A stretch of DNA of 64,000 bases, taken from positions 2,926,001 to 2,990,000 of the forward strand of contig NZ_CP141048.1 of assembly GCF_034627025.1 (NCBI RefSeq). The letters are read 5' to 3'. Both the position numbers and the translations under genes were made by a program. The notes below the pieces were generated by a model, which had not been told where the DNA came from, searched no databases, and was given only the letters and a program-made list of their open reading frames with translations. The stretch's first letter is position 1. Every line of letters starts with the position of its first letter. Below are positions 38,366 through 49,484 of this stretch, piece after piece. This DNA is from Microvirga lotononidis (GTDB lineage Bacteria > Pseudomonadota > Alphaproteobacteria > Rhizobiales > Beijerinckiaceae).

Positions 38366-40363
38366 CTACAGGACGAACCATCCTTTGCTGAGGTCGATCG
38401 CGCCCTTGAGCTTGATCACGGCCTCCGCGGCCTTGTCGTTGTCGGTGTTGAGGTAGATGTAGGTTTCCTTCTTCGCCTTCTCGACGCGAAGCTCGCCGGC
38501 CTTGCTGAAGGCCTTGCTGCCGATGAAGACGAACTTCTGATCGCCCTTCTTCCGGGTGTTGGCATCGATGCCCGACAGGTCGATGCGGTCGCCGGCCTTG
38601 CCCGAGAAGTCGAGGATGAGGTCGGCCTTGCTCTTGGTCGCGCCGGTGTCGCGCTCGGCGAACACGAACACGTCCTTGCCGGCCCCGCCGCTGAGGCTGT
38701 CCCGCCCGAGCCCGCCCAGGAGCCGGTCGTCGCCGGCCGCGCCGTCGAGCCGGTCGGCACCGGCCGCGCCGATGAGGATGTTGCGGAAGGCGTCGCCGGC
38801 GAGGGCATCGCTGCCGGCGCCGCCCGAGAGGGTGTCGGCAAGGGCCGTGTTGCGCACCAGGGTGCCGGCGCCGAGATCGAGAATGTGGGCCACGGTCCAG
38901 GTGAGGGCGCCCTCGACCAGGGTGACCACGGCCTGCTTGCTGCCGGGGCTGGCATAGGCGTGGTTGAACGTGGCGCGCCCGGCGGTGGGGGACACGAGGC
39001 TGCTGGAGCCGTCGCCCCAGGCGATGCTGACGCGGGAGGCATTGCCGACGTTCAGCGTCGCCTCGACGAAGCGGCCCTCGGCGATGGCGGCCGCATGCGC
39101 CTTGTACAGCAGGTCGACCCGGAAGATGTCGTCGCCATGATTGCCGTCGCCGGAGACCAGGTTGGAGGCGCTGCTCACGAACATAGCATAACGCCCGTCC
39201 GGGCTGAACTGGGCGCCGTAGCTGCTCCCATCTGCCTGCGCGCCAGACGCGTCGGTCGACAGGCGGGTGACGGCGCCGGTGAGCAGGTCTTTGAGGAAGA
39301 TGTCGTAGCTGTTGTTGGTGTCGCCGGCGGCCAGGTTGGAAGCGCTGCTTTCGAACACCACGGAACGCCCGTCCAGGCTGAACTGGGCGCTATAGCTGCT
39401 GCCGTCCACCTGCGCGCCTGTCGCATCGGTGGACAAACGCGTGATCGCGCCGGTCGCCAGGTCCTTAAGGAAGATGTCGGAGCGGTCGTTCGTGTCGCCG
39501 GCGACTAGGTTGGAGGCATTGCTTTCGAACAGGACGTAGCGCCCGTCCGGGCTGAACTGGGCATTGTAGCTTCCCTCGTCTGCTTGCGCGCCCGTCGCCG
39601 TGGTGGACAGACGGGTGACGGCGCCGGTGACCAGATCTTTCAGAAAAATGTCGGAGCGATCGTTGGTGTCGCCGGCCACCAGGCCGGAGGCGTAACTATC
39701 GAACGCCACGTAGCGTCCATCCGGGCTGAACTGGGCGTGGTAGCTGCTGCCGTCCACCTGTGCGCCCATCGCCGTCGTGGACAGGCGCGTAACCGCGCCG
39801 GTGACCAGGTCTTTGAGGAAGATGTCAGAGTTGTCGTTGGTGTCGCCGGCGACCAGGTTCGAGGCATAGCTCGTGAACACCACATGGCGCCCGTCCGGGC
39901 TGAACTGGACGCTGTAGCTGTCGTCGTCTCCCTGCGCGCCAGCCGCATTGGTGGACAGGCGGGTGACGGCGCCGGTGACCAGGTCCTTGAGGAAGATGTC
40001 GGTACGACCATTGGTGTCGCCGGTGACAAGGTTCGAGGCATAGCTCGTGAACACCACATGGCGCCCGTCCGGGCTGAACTGGACGCTGTAGCTATCCCCG
40101 TCTGCCGGCGCGCCGGTCGCGTCGGTCGACAGACGGGTGACGGCACCGGTGGTGAGGTCCTTGAGGAAGATGTGGTAGCTCAAGTGGTTATCGCCGGCAG
40201 CCAGGTTGGAAGCAAAGCTTGCAAACACGACGTAACGCCCGTCCGGGCTGAACCGGGCGTCGAAGCTGTCGCTGTTTGCCTCCGCCCCGCCGGCGGTGGT
40301 CGAGATCCGAGACTGGATGTCCGCAATCGTAGGACGGATGACGGATTGCACGGACAGGAGCAT
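38366..40363 (-). CDS. Secreted RTX protein with a seven-repeat beta-propeller (paralogue 2)
   Basis: This protein has the same length (665 residues) and architecture as paralogue 1, in the same orientation. Its seven propeller repeats of about 57 residues are followed by the PKD-like, RTX and M10-type C-terminal region. The repeats are richer in SYASNLVAGDTNDRSDIFLKDL variants, and the identical C-terminal half ends in DLSKGWFVL. The N-terminal halves have diverged at many positions, but blade number and lengths are kept exactly. The 5' leader (about 75 bases before the ATG, with a GCGGC...GCCGC hairpin) is also conserved. Type I secretion is expected; no secretion genes are in the window. 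Confidence 0.88.
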   Translation of the reverse strand: MLLSVQSVIRPTIADIQSRISTTAGGAEANSDSFDARFSPDGRYVVFASFASNLAAGDNHLSYHIFLKDLTTGAVTRLSTDATGAPADGDSYSVQFSPDGRHVVFTSYASNLVTGDTNGRTDIFLKDLVTGAVTRLSTNAAGAQGDDDSYSVQFSPDGRHVVFTSYASNLVAGDTNDNSDIFLKDLVTGAVTRLSTTAMGAQVDGSSYHAQFSPDGRYVAFDSYASGLVAGDTNDRSDIFLKDLVTGAVTRLSTTATGAQADEGSYNAQFSPDGRYVLFESNASNLVAGDTNDRSDIFLKDLATGAITRLSTDATGAQVDGSSYSAQFSLDGRSVVFESSASNLAAGDTNNSYDIFLKDLLTGAVTRLSTDASGAQADGSSYGAQFSPDGRYAMFVSSASNLVSGDGNHGDDIFRVDLLYKAHAAAIAEGRFVEATLNVGNASRVSIAWGDGSSSLVSPTAGRATFNHAYASPGSKQAVVTLVEGALTWTVAHILDLGAGTLVRNTALADTLSGGAGSDALAGDAFRNILIGAAGADRLDGAAGDDRLLGGLGRDSLSGGAGKDVFVFAERDTGATKSKADLILDFSGKAGDRIDLSGIDANTRKKGDQKFVFIGSKAFSKAGELRVEKAKKETYIYLNTDNDKAAEAVIKLKGAIDLSKGWFVL
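38367..39132. repeat. 766-bp direct repeat, copy B (3' half of RTX gene 2)
   Basis: Identical by eye to 33295-34060, in the same orientation and 5,072 bp away. Recombination between the copies would excise tctC, aatA and the coupled ORF and leave one intact chimeric RTX gene. Confidence 0.9.
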
Positions 40364-40601
40364 GGCGGACCTCTGAATGACGTGCGGCCGGCCACAGCCG
40401 CGGGAAGGCGCACCGATTTAATAGTTTCGCCTCCCCGCCGGATACTCTTCGAACGGAGAGGCTCGGGGGCGGGAATACACATCATGCGCCGGAGCAAGCC
40501 CAAGGATTGCACTCCCGTATCCAGGATTGACATCCTCGCCATGGAACGGTGCCGCCCTTGCGCCGTTAAGCGCTAAGCTTGACCAAGCTTAGGAGATCCC
40601 C

Positions 40602-41075
40602 ATGCGTCGTGCCGCTCTCCCCGTTGCCGCCCTTGCTCTTCTGGCCGCTCTCGGGGCCACCGAGGCCCAGGCCCAGAACCGGGGGCGCGTCGGCGTCCTG
40701 TCCTGCAGCGTCTCGGGCGGGATCGGGCTCATCGTCACGTCGCAGAAGACCACGCTTTGCACCTTCAATCCCCGGCGTGGGCGGCCGGAACGCTATGTGG
40801 GCGTCATCCGCCGGTTCGGGCTCGATATCGGGGCAACCCGGCGGGGCATCCTGACCTGGGCGGTGTTCTCCCGGGGCAGCGTAGCGCCGGGCTCGCTCGC
40901 CGGCAGCTATGTGGGCGGCGCGGCCGAGGCGACGGCCGGTGCCGGCGTCGGGGCGAACGTCCTAGTCGGCGGATCGAACCAAAGCATCTCGCTCCAGCCC
41001 CTGTCCGTCAGCGGCCAGACCGGCCTCAACCTCGCCCTCGGGGTCGCCGGCTTCGAACTGCGCCCCGCGCGATAG
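40602..41075 (+). CDS. DUF992 exported protein
   Basis: A 157-residue protein with a signal peptide (LPVAALALLAALGATEAQA). The mature part reads GRVGVLSCSVSGGIGLIVTS, then CTFNPRRGRPERYVGVI and GSLAGSYVGGAAEATAGAG, the recognisable DUF992 pattern with two conserved Cys. DUF992 proteins are alphaproteobacterial envelope proteins of unknown role. A good ribosome binding site (AGGAGA) precedes the ATG. Confidence 0.88.
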   Translation: MRRAALPVAALALLAALGATEAQAQNRGRVGVLSCSVSGGIGLIVTSQKTTLCTFNPRRGRPERYVGVIRRFGLDIGATRRGILTWAVFSRGSVAPGSLAGSYVGGAAEATAGAGVGANVLVGGSNQSISLQPLSVSGQTGLNLALGVAGFELRPAR

Positions 41076-41121
41076 ACAGCACAGTCCGAACAGGCAAACC
41101 TCTCTCGCGTCCTTGCCCTCC

Positions 41122-41213
41122 ACGTCATCACCGGTCTCGTGCCGGTGATCCCGCTCGGACAAGCGCGGCGCTTCACACAATCGGGATGGCCGGCACGAGG
41201 CCGGCCTTGACGT
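41122..41213. repeat. Paired palindromic intergenic repeat, copy 3
   Basis: The left arm is ACGTCATCACCGGTCTCGTG and the right arm GGGATGGCCGGCACGAGGCC, ending in TTGACGT. The arm spacing is the same as in copies 1 and 2. It lies in the gap between the DUF992 and EF-G-like genes, which otherwise shows no gene. Confidence 0.8.
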
Positions 41214-41355
41214 CGAGGATGTCCCTCTCCGCACGCCTCACGTCCAGCTGCCCACGCACAATCCCTCTTGCCATTCCGCATCGACAGGCAGAGCATCGAC
41301 GGAACGCATCCGTCAAGAGAGCGCTGACAGGTGGGGGCAGGGAGGATGACGTCCT

Positions 41356-43395
41356 ATGGCACCCAACGGCAGACTAGGTACGGGCCCGCGATGCTTCGCA
41401 ATCGTCGGCCCGTTTCAGAGTGGCAAGACCACGCTTCTCGAAGCCATCGTGGAGCGCACCGGGGCAATCTCGCGCGCAGGCCGCGTGTCCAATGGCGACA
41501 GCGTCGGCGATGCGAGCGCGGAGGCCCGCGCCCACGCCATGAGCATCGAGCCCAACGTGGCGACCGTCGAGTTCCTGGGGGAGAGCATGACCTTCGTGGA
41601 CTGCCCCGGCTCGACGGAATTCCTGCACGAGATGCGCAACGTCACGCCGGTCTGCGACGCTGCGATCGTCGTCTGCGAGGCGGATGAGCGCAAGATCCCG
41701 GCCCTCGAAATCATCCTGCGCGAACTGGAGGAGGCCGATATCCCGCGCTTCCTCTTCATCAACAAGATCGACACCGCGACCCAGCGCATCCGCGAAACCC
41801 TCGCGCTGCTGCAGCAGGCCTCGCGCACGCCCCTGCTTCTGCGCCAGATCCCGCTCTGGAAGGACGGCATCGCCGTCGGGTTCATCGATCTCGCCCTGGA
41901 GCGCGCCTTCATCTATCGCGAGCATGCTCCCAGCGAGATCGTGGACCTGCCCGAGGGCGAGCTGCCCCGGGAGAAGGAGGCGCGCTTCGCCATGCTCGAG
42001 CGCCTGGCCGATTACGACGACGAGCTCATGGAAGAGTTGATCTCGGAGATCGAGCCGCCGCGCGACCAGATCTTCGACGACCTTTCGAAAGAGCTGAGGG
42101 ACCGCCATGTGGTCCCCGCCCTGATCGGCTCGGCCGAACGCGGCAATGGCATCACGCGGCTTCTGAAAGCGCTCCGCCACGAGGCACCGACCCTGGCGGA
42201 AACCCGCGCCCGCTTAGGGCTTCCCGAGGAGGGCGCGCCTCTCGCCCAGGCCATGAAAACCCTGCACATGGGCCAAGGCGGGAAGCTCACCATCGCCCGG
42301 GTCCTGCGCGGCACCCTCCACGAGGGCGACACGGTGGTCGGCTCGCGCGGGGCGGAGGCGCGGATCGGCAGTCTCTCCACGCTCCTGGGCACCGCATTGA
42401 ACCGCAAGGTGGACGCAGTGGCCGGCGATACGGTCGGCTTCGGGCGGCTGGAGGGGATCGCGACCGGGGACGCCTTCGCGGCTGGGAAGGCGCGGCCCGA
42501 GGCCATCGTCTCGTCCGCGCCACCCGAATCCGTCTATGTGCTGGCCCTCAAGGTGAAGGACCGCAAGGACGATGTTCGTCTGTCGAGCGCGCTGTCCAAG
42601 ATTACCGAGGAGGACCCGTCCCTCGTGGTCGAGACCCGGCCCGAAATGGGTGAGATCAGGCTTCACGGTCAGGGCGAGATGCATCTGCGCGTGGCCGTGG
42701 AGAAGCTCGCCTCCCGGTTCCAGGTCGGCGTCGAGACGTCCAAGCCCCGGGTGGCCTATTGCGAGACGATCAAGCTGCCCGCCGCCGCCCGCGGACGGCA
42801 CCGCAAGCAGACCGGCGGTCACGGCCAGTTCGGCGACGTGATGATCGAGATCAGGCCGCTGCCGCGCGGGGAGGGGTTCGCGTTCCAGGATCAGATCACC
42901 GGCGGCGTCGTGCCGCGCCAGTACATCCCGTCGGTCGAGACGGGGGTGCGGGATGCGCTGAAATGCGGACCGCTCGGATTCCCCGTGGTCGACCTCGCGG
43001 TGACGCTCACCGACGGATCCTACCACACGGTGGATTCCTCGGATGCGGCCTTCCAGGCGGCCGCCAAGCTCGCCCTCGCGGAGGCGCTGCCGAAGGCCAA
43101 GCCCGTGCTGCTGGAGCCGGTGCTGTCGGTCGAGGTCACGATCCCGACCGATGCCCTATCCAAGGCGACGGCCCTCGTAACCGGTCGGCGCGGGCAGATC
43201 CAGGGCTATGACGAGCGGCCGGGCTGGACCGGCTGGCAGGTCCTGAGCGCCACCATTCCGGAATCCGAGGTCGGGGATCTGATCGTGGAACTCCGCTCGG
43301 CCACGGCCGGCGTCGGGACCTTCTCGACCCGGTTCGACCACATGGCGGAACTGAGCGGCCGCCCGGCCGACATGGTGCTGCAGAAGGCGCATTGA
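41356..43395 (+). CDS. Elongation factor G paralogue with degenerate G2/G3 motifs
   Basis: A 679-residue protein with all five EF-G domains by length and order. The P-loop GPFQSGKTT (residues ~18-26) and NKID (~136-139) are intact. However, G3 reads DCPGSTEF instead of DTPGHVDF, so the GTP-hydrolysing His is a Ser. The G2/switch I region reads HAMSIE where EF-G has RGITI, losing the conserved Thr. Domain IV is present (KQTGGHGQFGDVMIEIRPL, GFPVVDLAVTLTDGSYHTVDSS). Related EF-G-like paralogues occur in alphaproteobacteria, and their role is not clear to me. The canonical fusA is not in this window. Confidence 0.85.
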   Translation: MAPNGRLGTGPRCFAIVGPFQSGKTTLLEAIVERTGAISRAGRVSNGDSVGDASAEARAHAMSIEPNVATVEFLGESMTFVDCPGSTEFLHEMRNVTPVCDAAIVVCEADERKIPALEIILRELEEADIPRFLFINKIDTATQRIRETLALLQQASRTPLLLRQIPLWKDGIAVGFIDLALERAFIYREHAPSEIVDLPEGELPREKEARFAMLERLADYDDELMEELISEIEPPRDQIFDDLSKELRDRHVVPALIGSAERGNGITRLLKALRHEAPTLAETRARLGLPEEGAPLAQAMKTLHMGQGGKLTIARVLRGTLHEGDTVVGSRGAEARIGSLSTLLGTALNRKVDAVAGDTVGFGRLEGIATGDAFAAGKARPEAIVSSAPPESVYVLALKVKDRKDDVRLSSALSKITEEDPSLVVETRPEMGEIRLHGQGEMHLRVAVEKLASRFQVGVETSKPRVAYCETIKLPAAARGRHRKQTGGHGQFGDVMIEIRPLPRGEGFAFQDQITGGVVPRQYIPSVETGVRDALKCGPLGFPVVDLAVTLTDGSYHTVDSSDAAFQAAAKLALAEALPKAKPVLLEPVLSVEVTIPTDALSKATALVTGRRGQIQGYDERPGWTGWQVLSATIPESEVGDLIVELRSATAGVGTFSTRFDHMAELSGRPADMVLQKAH

Positions 43396-43667
43396 TCACC
43401 GAGAGGGCTCACACCCGTCACGGCATGGCCATCCCTGGATCGAGTCCGGGGACGGCCCTGGCGATTGTTTGAGGCATCGCGCTTCTCTACGCGAAATGAC
43501 TGGCACAGGAGCGGTGACGACATCGGAGAGTGAGGACGCGGGCGCTCATCCAATCGTTCAGTTCTAAACTATTTCCATCGACAAAAGGGCTCGTCCGCGC
43601 CAAGTTATCCCCCTATGGAGACGCCATCTCCCAGGACGCCAACCTCGCCCCGAAGCGGAGGACAACA

Positions 43668-45395
43668 ATGACCGTGTCGACCCCGGCCCCTGCCACGGCA
43701 GGCGCGACGGATCCCTATGCCGCCCGCCCCTGGCTCGTTTCCTACCCGGCGCAGGTGCCCAAGACGATCGACGAGTCCAGGATCGGCACGCTCAACGACA
43801 TCTTCCGCCAAGCCGTCACCGATTATCCGAACCGGGCCGCCGTCGAGAGTTTCGGCACGCGCATGACCTACGCGGCGCTGGGTCGCGAAGCCGATGCGGT
43901 CGCCTCCTGGCTTCAGGCCCAGGGGCTGAAGAAGGGCGACCGGGTGGCGATCATGCTGCCGAACGTGATGGCTTTTCCCCCGATCCTGTTCGGGGTGCTT
44001 CTGGCCGGCGGCACGGTGGTCAACGTCAACCCGCTCTATACCCCGCGGGAGCTGACCTACCAGCTCAAGGATTCCGGGGCGCGGTTCCTGTTCGTGCTCG
44101 AGAACTTCGCCGCGACCGTCGAGGAATCCCTGCCGGACCTGACGCTCGACCGAGTGGTCCTGGTCACGCCCGGCGATCTCCTGGGCCTCAAGGGGGCCGT
44201 CGTCAACCTGGTCTCGCGCCATGTAAAGAAGGCCGTGAAGCCCTTCAACCTGCCGCAGGCCGTCGCCTTCAGGGCCGTGATCGGCCAGGGAGGCAGGCAG
44301 AAGCCCCAAGCGGTGGCCGTGTCGCCCGACGACGTCGCCTTCCTGCAATATACGGGCGGCACCACGGGCATCGCCAAGGGCGCGACCCTGCTCCATCGCA
44401 ACGTGGCGGCCAACGTGCTCCAGTGCGAAGCCTGGATGCGGCCGTTCTTCGGCGATCGGGAGGACCACGTGATGGTCACGGCCCTGCCGCTCTATCACAT
44501 CTTCGCCCTCACGGTCTGCGCCATGCTGATGACGCGGATCGGCGGGTGCCAGCTCCTGATCGCCAACCCGCGCGACATTCCGGGTTTCGTCAAGACCCTG
44601 CAGAAGAGCCGGATCACTCTCATGTCCGGCCTCAACACCCTCTACAACGCGCTCGCCAACGCGCCCGGAATCGAGAAAGTCGATTTCTCCCAGATGGTCT
44701 TCTCCGTCTCCGGCGGCATGGCCACTCAGGAGGCCGTGGCGAAGAAGTGGAAGGCCGTGACCGGGCAGCCTATCGTCGAGGGCTACGGCCTGTCGGAGAC
44801 CTCGCCGGTGGTCTGCGCCAACAGGCTCGACATCGAGGAGTTCACCGGCACCATCGGCTATCCGCTGCCCTCGACGGATGTCTCCGTCCGCTCCAGCGAC
44901 GGAACGACCCTCCCGCCCGGCGAACGGGGAGAGCTCTGCGTGAAGGGACCTCAGGTCATGGCGGGCTACTGGCAGCGGCCCGACGAGACCGCGAAGGTCA
45001 TGACCGCCGACGGCTGGTTCCGGACCGGCGACGTGGCGGTGATGCTGCCCGACGGCCAGATCAAGATCGTCGACCGGATGAAGGACATGGTGCTCGTGTC
45101 GGGATTCAACGTCTATCCGAACGAAGTGGAGGACGTGATCGTCAAACATCCAGGCGTCATGGAAGCCGCTGTCATCGGCCTGCCGGACGAACATTCCGGC
45201 GAGGCGGTCGTGGCCTACGTGGTCCGCAGGAACCAGGCTCTCACGGTCGAGGAGCTGCGCGAATTCTGCCGGGAGAACCTCACCGGCTACAAGGTGCCGC
45301 GACGGATCGAATTCCGGGACACCCTGCCGAAGACCAATGTGGGCAAGGTCCTGCGTCGTGCCCTGAAGGAAGAAGTCGGGCAGGGCCGATCCTGA
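43668..45395 (+). CDS. fadD: Long-chain fatty acid-CoA ligase
   Basis: A 575-residue AMP-forming ligase that activates fatty acids to acyl-CoA. Motifs are FLQYTGGTTGIAKGATL (P-loop), VEGYGLSETSPV, GWFRTGDVAVML and, near the end, KVPRRIEFRDTLPKTNVGKVLRR with the catalytic Lys. The MTVSTPAPAT start at 43668, preceded by GCGGAGGA, is better than the frame's first start. No membrane signal is seen. No other beta-oxidation genes are adjacent. Confidence 0.9.
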   Translation: MTVSTPAPATAGATDPYAARPWLVSYPAQVPKTIDESRIGTLNDIFRQAVTDYPNRAAVESFGTRMTYAALGREADAVASWLQAQGLKKGDRVAIMLPNVMAFPPILFGVLLAGGTVVNVNPLYTPRELTYQLKDSGARFLFVLENFAATVEESLPDLTLDRVVLVTPGDLLGLKGAVVNLVSRHVKKAVKPFNLPQAVAFRAVIGQGGRQKPQAVAVSPDDVAFLQYTGGTTGIAKGATLLHRNVAANVLQCEAWMRPFFGDREDHVMVTALPLYHIFALTVCAMLMTRIGGCQLLIANPRDIPGFVKTLQKSRITLMSGLNTLYNALANAPGIEKVDFSQMVFSVSGGMATQEAVAKKWKAVTGQPIVEGYGLSETSPVVCANRLDIEEFTGTIGYPLPSTDVSVRSSDGTTLPPGERGELCVKGPQVMAGYWQRPDETAKVMTADGWFRTGDVAVMLPDGQIKIVDRMKDMVLVSGFNVYPNEVEDVIVKHPGVMEAAVIGLPDEHSGEAVVAYVVRRNQALTVEELREFCRENLTGYKVPRRIEFRDTLPKTNVGKVLRRALKEEVGQGRS

Positions 45396-45410
45396 TCGCG
45401 CCGCGAGGGC

Positions 45411-45438
45411 AAAAAAAAGCCGGGCGCGAAGCCCGGCT
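45411..45438 (-). terminator. Rho-independent terminator of the AbcR-like sRNA
   Basis: Read on the minus strand, an 8-bp GC stem (AGCCGGGC / GCCCGGCT) with a 5-base loop is followed by eight T residues. It is the most convincing intrinsic terminator in the window and points away from the LysR-type gene. Confidence 0.9.
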
Positions 45439-45552
45439 AAAGTAGAGGTCCGACAAAAGTCAAAACCTTCCAGAGGGAACGGCCGACACGGCAGCGCCGG
45501 GAGGAAGAAAAGCGGTGCCGCGTTGAAATCAGCCACGGGTGATATCGGCCGC
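45411..45552 (-). ncRNA. Probable AbcR/alpha-r15-family small RNA
   Basis: The gap between fadD and the LsrB/VtlR-like gene holds an RNA-like minus-strand unit. Stem-loop 1 (45486-45523) exposes CTTCCTCCC (45499-45507). A second pyrimidine-rich stretch, TTCCCTCTGG (45470-45479), follows, then the terminator hairpin and T8. Two anti-Shine-Dalgarno-like modules plus a terminator are the plan of AbcR sRNAs, which repress many ABC-transporter mRNAs through Hfq. From memory, in rhizobia the abcR genes lie beside lsrB, and VtlR/LsrB activates abcR. The 5' end is estimated; a promoter-like TGCATTGCAAATAGG lies just upstream at 45559-45573. Confidence 0.7.
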
Positions 45553-45666
45553 TGAGCGCCTATTTGCAATGCAGCATGCCTCATAAAAGGGCTGCACAAA
45601 GCGCATGGCTCGCGTCATCTGACCGACAAAATTGGAAGAGCTATCGAGCTTGGCGGGGGATTCGCG

Positions 45667-46557
45667 TCAGAAAGTCCAGCGCTGGGCCTTGGAAATGAGG
45701 AAGTCGCGGAAGGCCTGAACGCGGGCGACGGAGCGCATTTCCTCAGCATAAACCAGATAGCTGTCGAGGGATGGCATCTCCACGTCCCGCAGGATCTGAA
45801 TCAGGTCCGGGTTGCCGACCACCGCATAATCCGGCAGCACGGCGATGCCTGCCCCCGTCTCGACGGCGAGCTTCAGGGCCGTGATGTTGTTCACGACATA
45901 GTGATACTGCCGCGGTTCGCGCCCCTCGCGCCCGGCCGTCGAAAGCCAGTGCACGGCCATGAGGTAGGACGGCTGGTCGCCGCCGAAGGAGACGATCCGG
46001 TGCTCGTCCAGATCCTCCAGGGTCTTGGGCTCGCCGAAGCGCTTCAGGTAATCCGCCGAGGCATAGACGTGGAAATGCACCGTGAAGAGACGGCGCTGGA
46101 TCAGGTCGGGCTGGGCCGGGCGACGCAGGCGGATGGCCACATCGGCCTCGCGCATGGCAAGGTCCAGTTCCTCGTTGGACAGGATCAGCTCGACGCGGAC
46201 GTCCGGGTAGAGGTCGAGGAACTCGGCGATGCGCTGGGCGAGCCAGATGGAGCCCAGGCCGACCGTCGTCGTCACCTTCAGCTCGCCCGAAGGCCGCTCG
46301 CTGGTCTCGACGAGCCGCGCCTTGGTTGTTTCCAGCCGCATGCGCATGTCGCGGGCGGCCCTGAACAGCAGGTCGCCCTGCTCGGTCAGGATCAGGCCGC
46401 GGGCATGGCGGTGGAAGAGGGGAGCCCGCAATTCGCGCTCGAGGGCGCTGATCTGGCGGCTGACGGCAGATTGGCTCAAACCCAGATCGTCTCCGGCCCG
46501 GGTGAAGCTGCCCGCTTCAGCGACCGTATAGAAAATCCGGATTTTATCCCAGTCCAC
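45667..46557 (-). CDS. LysR-type regulator, LsrB/VtlR-like
   Basis: A 296-residue LysR regulator. The N-terminal helix-turn-helix reads AEAGSFTRAGDDLGLSQSAV, then LFHRHARGLILTEQG. The effector domain contains LILSNEELDLAMREADVAIRLRRP and ends with SVARVQAFRDFLISKAQRW. This resembles LsrB of Sinorhizobium and VtlR of Brucella closely as I remember them. Those regulators act in redox and envelope stress and activate AbcR sRNA genes. I prefer the GTG at 46557, preceded by GAGGGGAA, over an ATG 12 codons upstream. The trxB gene lies just upstream and the sRNA downstream. Confidence 0.88.
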   Translation of the reverse strand: MDWDKIRIFYTVAEAGSFTRAGDDLGLSQSAVSRQISALERELRAPLFHRHARGLILTEQGDLLFRAARDMRMRLETTKARLVETSERPSGELKVTTTVGLGSIWLAQRIAEFLDLYPDVRVELILSNEELDLAMREADVAIRLRRPAQPDLIQRRLFTVHFHVYASADYLKRFGEPKTLEDLDEHRIVSFGGDQPSYLMAVHWLSTAGREGREPRQYHYVVNNITALKLAVETGAGIAVLPDYAVVGNPDLIQILRDVEMPSLDSYLVYAEEMRSVARVQAFRDFLISKAQRWTF

Positions 46558-46672
46558 GGCATTCCCCTCATGCCTCGCATGCTCGTGACGCAAGGCAACT
46601 CTTATCTCTTATGAGCCGAGGGTCCGATGCAACAGGAAATCGGCCTGAGGACTAACCAGTTGTTAATAAACC

Positions 46673-48648
<1,976 letters not shown>

Positions 48649-48811
48649 TCGATCAATGAGCCTGTGGAGTTCATGAAGTTCGTTGCGACTTAATCGCCTG
48701 TCCTTCTTGTGTAGACCCTCTACACGGTCTACTCAGCCAAGACGAGATTTTTTGACCTGATGCCGTATGGTCAGACAAGGGTGGCCCGCCGGTCGCCGTG
48801 CCTGACCGTGC

Positions 48812-49312
48812 ATGAGCGGAGTTACCGTGCGCGGACGCCTCGATTCCATCGACTGGGCCATTCTGAAGGAACTGCAAGCCGACGGCAGCATCACGAACGT
48901 GGAGCTCGCCCGCCGGGTCGGCCTGTCGGCGCCGCCCTGCCTGCGCCGGGTGCGGGCGCTGGAAAGCGCCGGGATCATCAAGGCCTATCGGGCGATCCTC
49001 GACCCGAAGAATCTCGGCTTCGAGATCGTCTGCTTCGCCATGGTGCAGCTCGACGTCCAGGGCAAGAAGGAGCTGCAGGAATTCGAGCAGCGGGTGAAGG
49101 ATTGGTCCATGGTCCGCGAGTGCTGGACCCTCTCGGGCGACATCGACTTCATCCTGAAATGCGTGGCGCCGAACCTCGCATCGTTCCAGAGCCTTGTGTC
49201 CGAGCTCACATCCCTGCCGAACGTCCGCAACGTCCGCACGGCCCTGACCCTCGACCTGATCAAGGACGAGCCGCTGGTGCCGATCGAGGATGTGGCCGAA
49301 GTTGAGGGCTGA
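48812..49312 (+). CDS. Lrp/AsnC family transcriptional regulator
   Basis: A 166-residue regulator. The helix-turn-helix (IDWAILKELQADGSITNVEL, then VGLSAPPCLRRVRALE) is followed by a RAM ligand-binding domain. It is divergent from the ELM1-trxB pair, across a 163-bp gap, and may control it. A GTG at 48824, with GGAG upstream, is an alternative start. The orphan leader element (49485-49807) points toward this gene's 3' end. Confidence 0.92.
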   Translation: MSGVTVRGRLDSIDWAILKELQADGSITNVELARRVGLSAPPCLRRVRALESAGIIKAYRAILDPKNLGFEIVCFAMVQLDVQGKKELQEFEQRVKDWSMVRECWTLSGDIDFILKCVAPNLASFQSLVSELTSLPNVRNVRTALTLDLIKDEPLVPIEDVAEVEG

Positions 49313-49484
49313 GCCCTTCGGCTCCCGAGGATCGGGTTCGTCAATCGGCAAAACCTGAGTCCGTAGGAAGGTGCGAGCGGCGTGGCTCCTCGTTCTGCCG
49401 TGTCGGCGATCCTGGATGCCCGGAACTGATCCCGGATCGAGCCCACGGCGACTGTGACAGGCCGGATGCCTGCTGATGCTTTCC
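49313..49484. other. Non-coding stretch between the Lrp gene and the leader element
   Basis: About 170 bases with no convincing frame on either strand, and no tRNA-like or rRNA-like fold recognised. If the leader element fires, its transcript would run through here toward the Lrp gene's 3' end. Confidence 0.5.
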
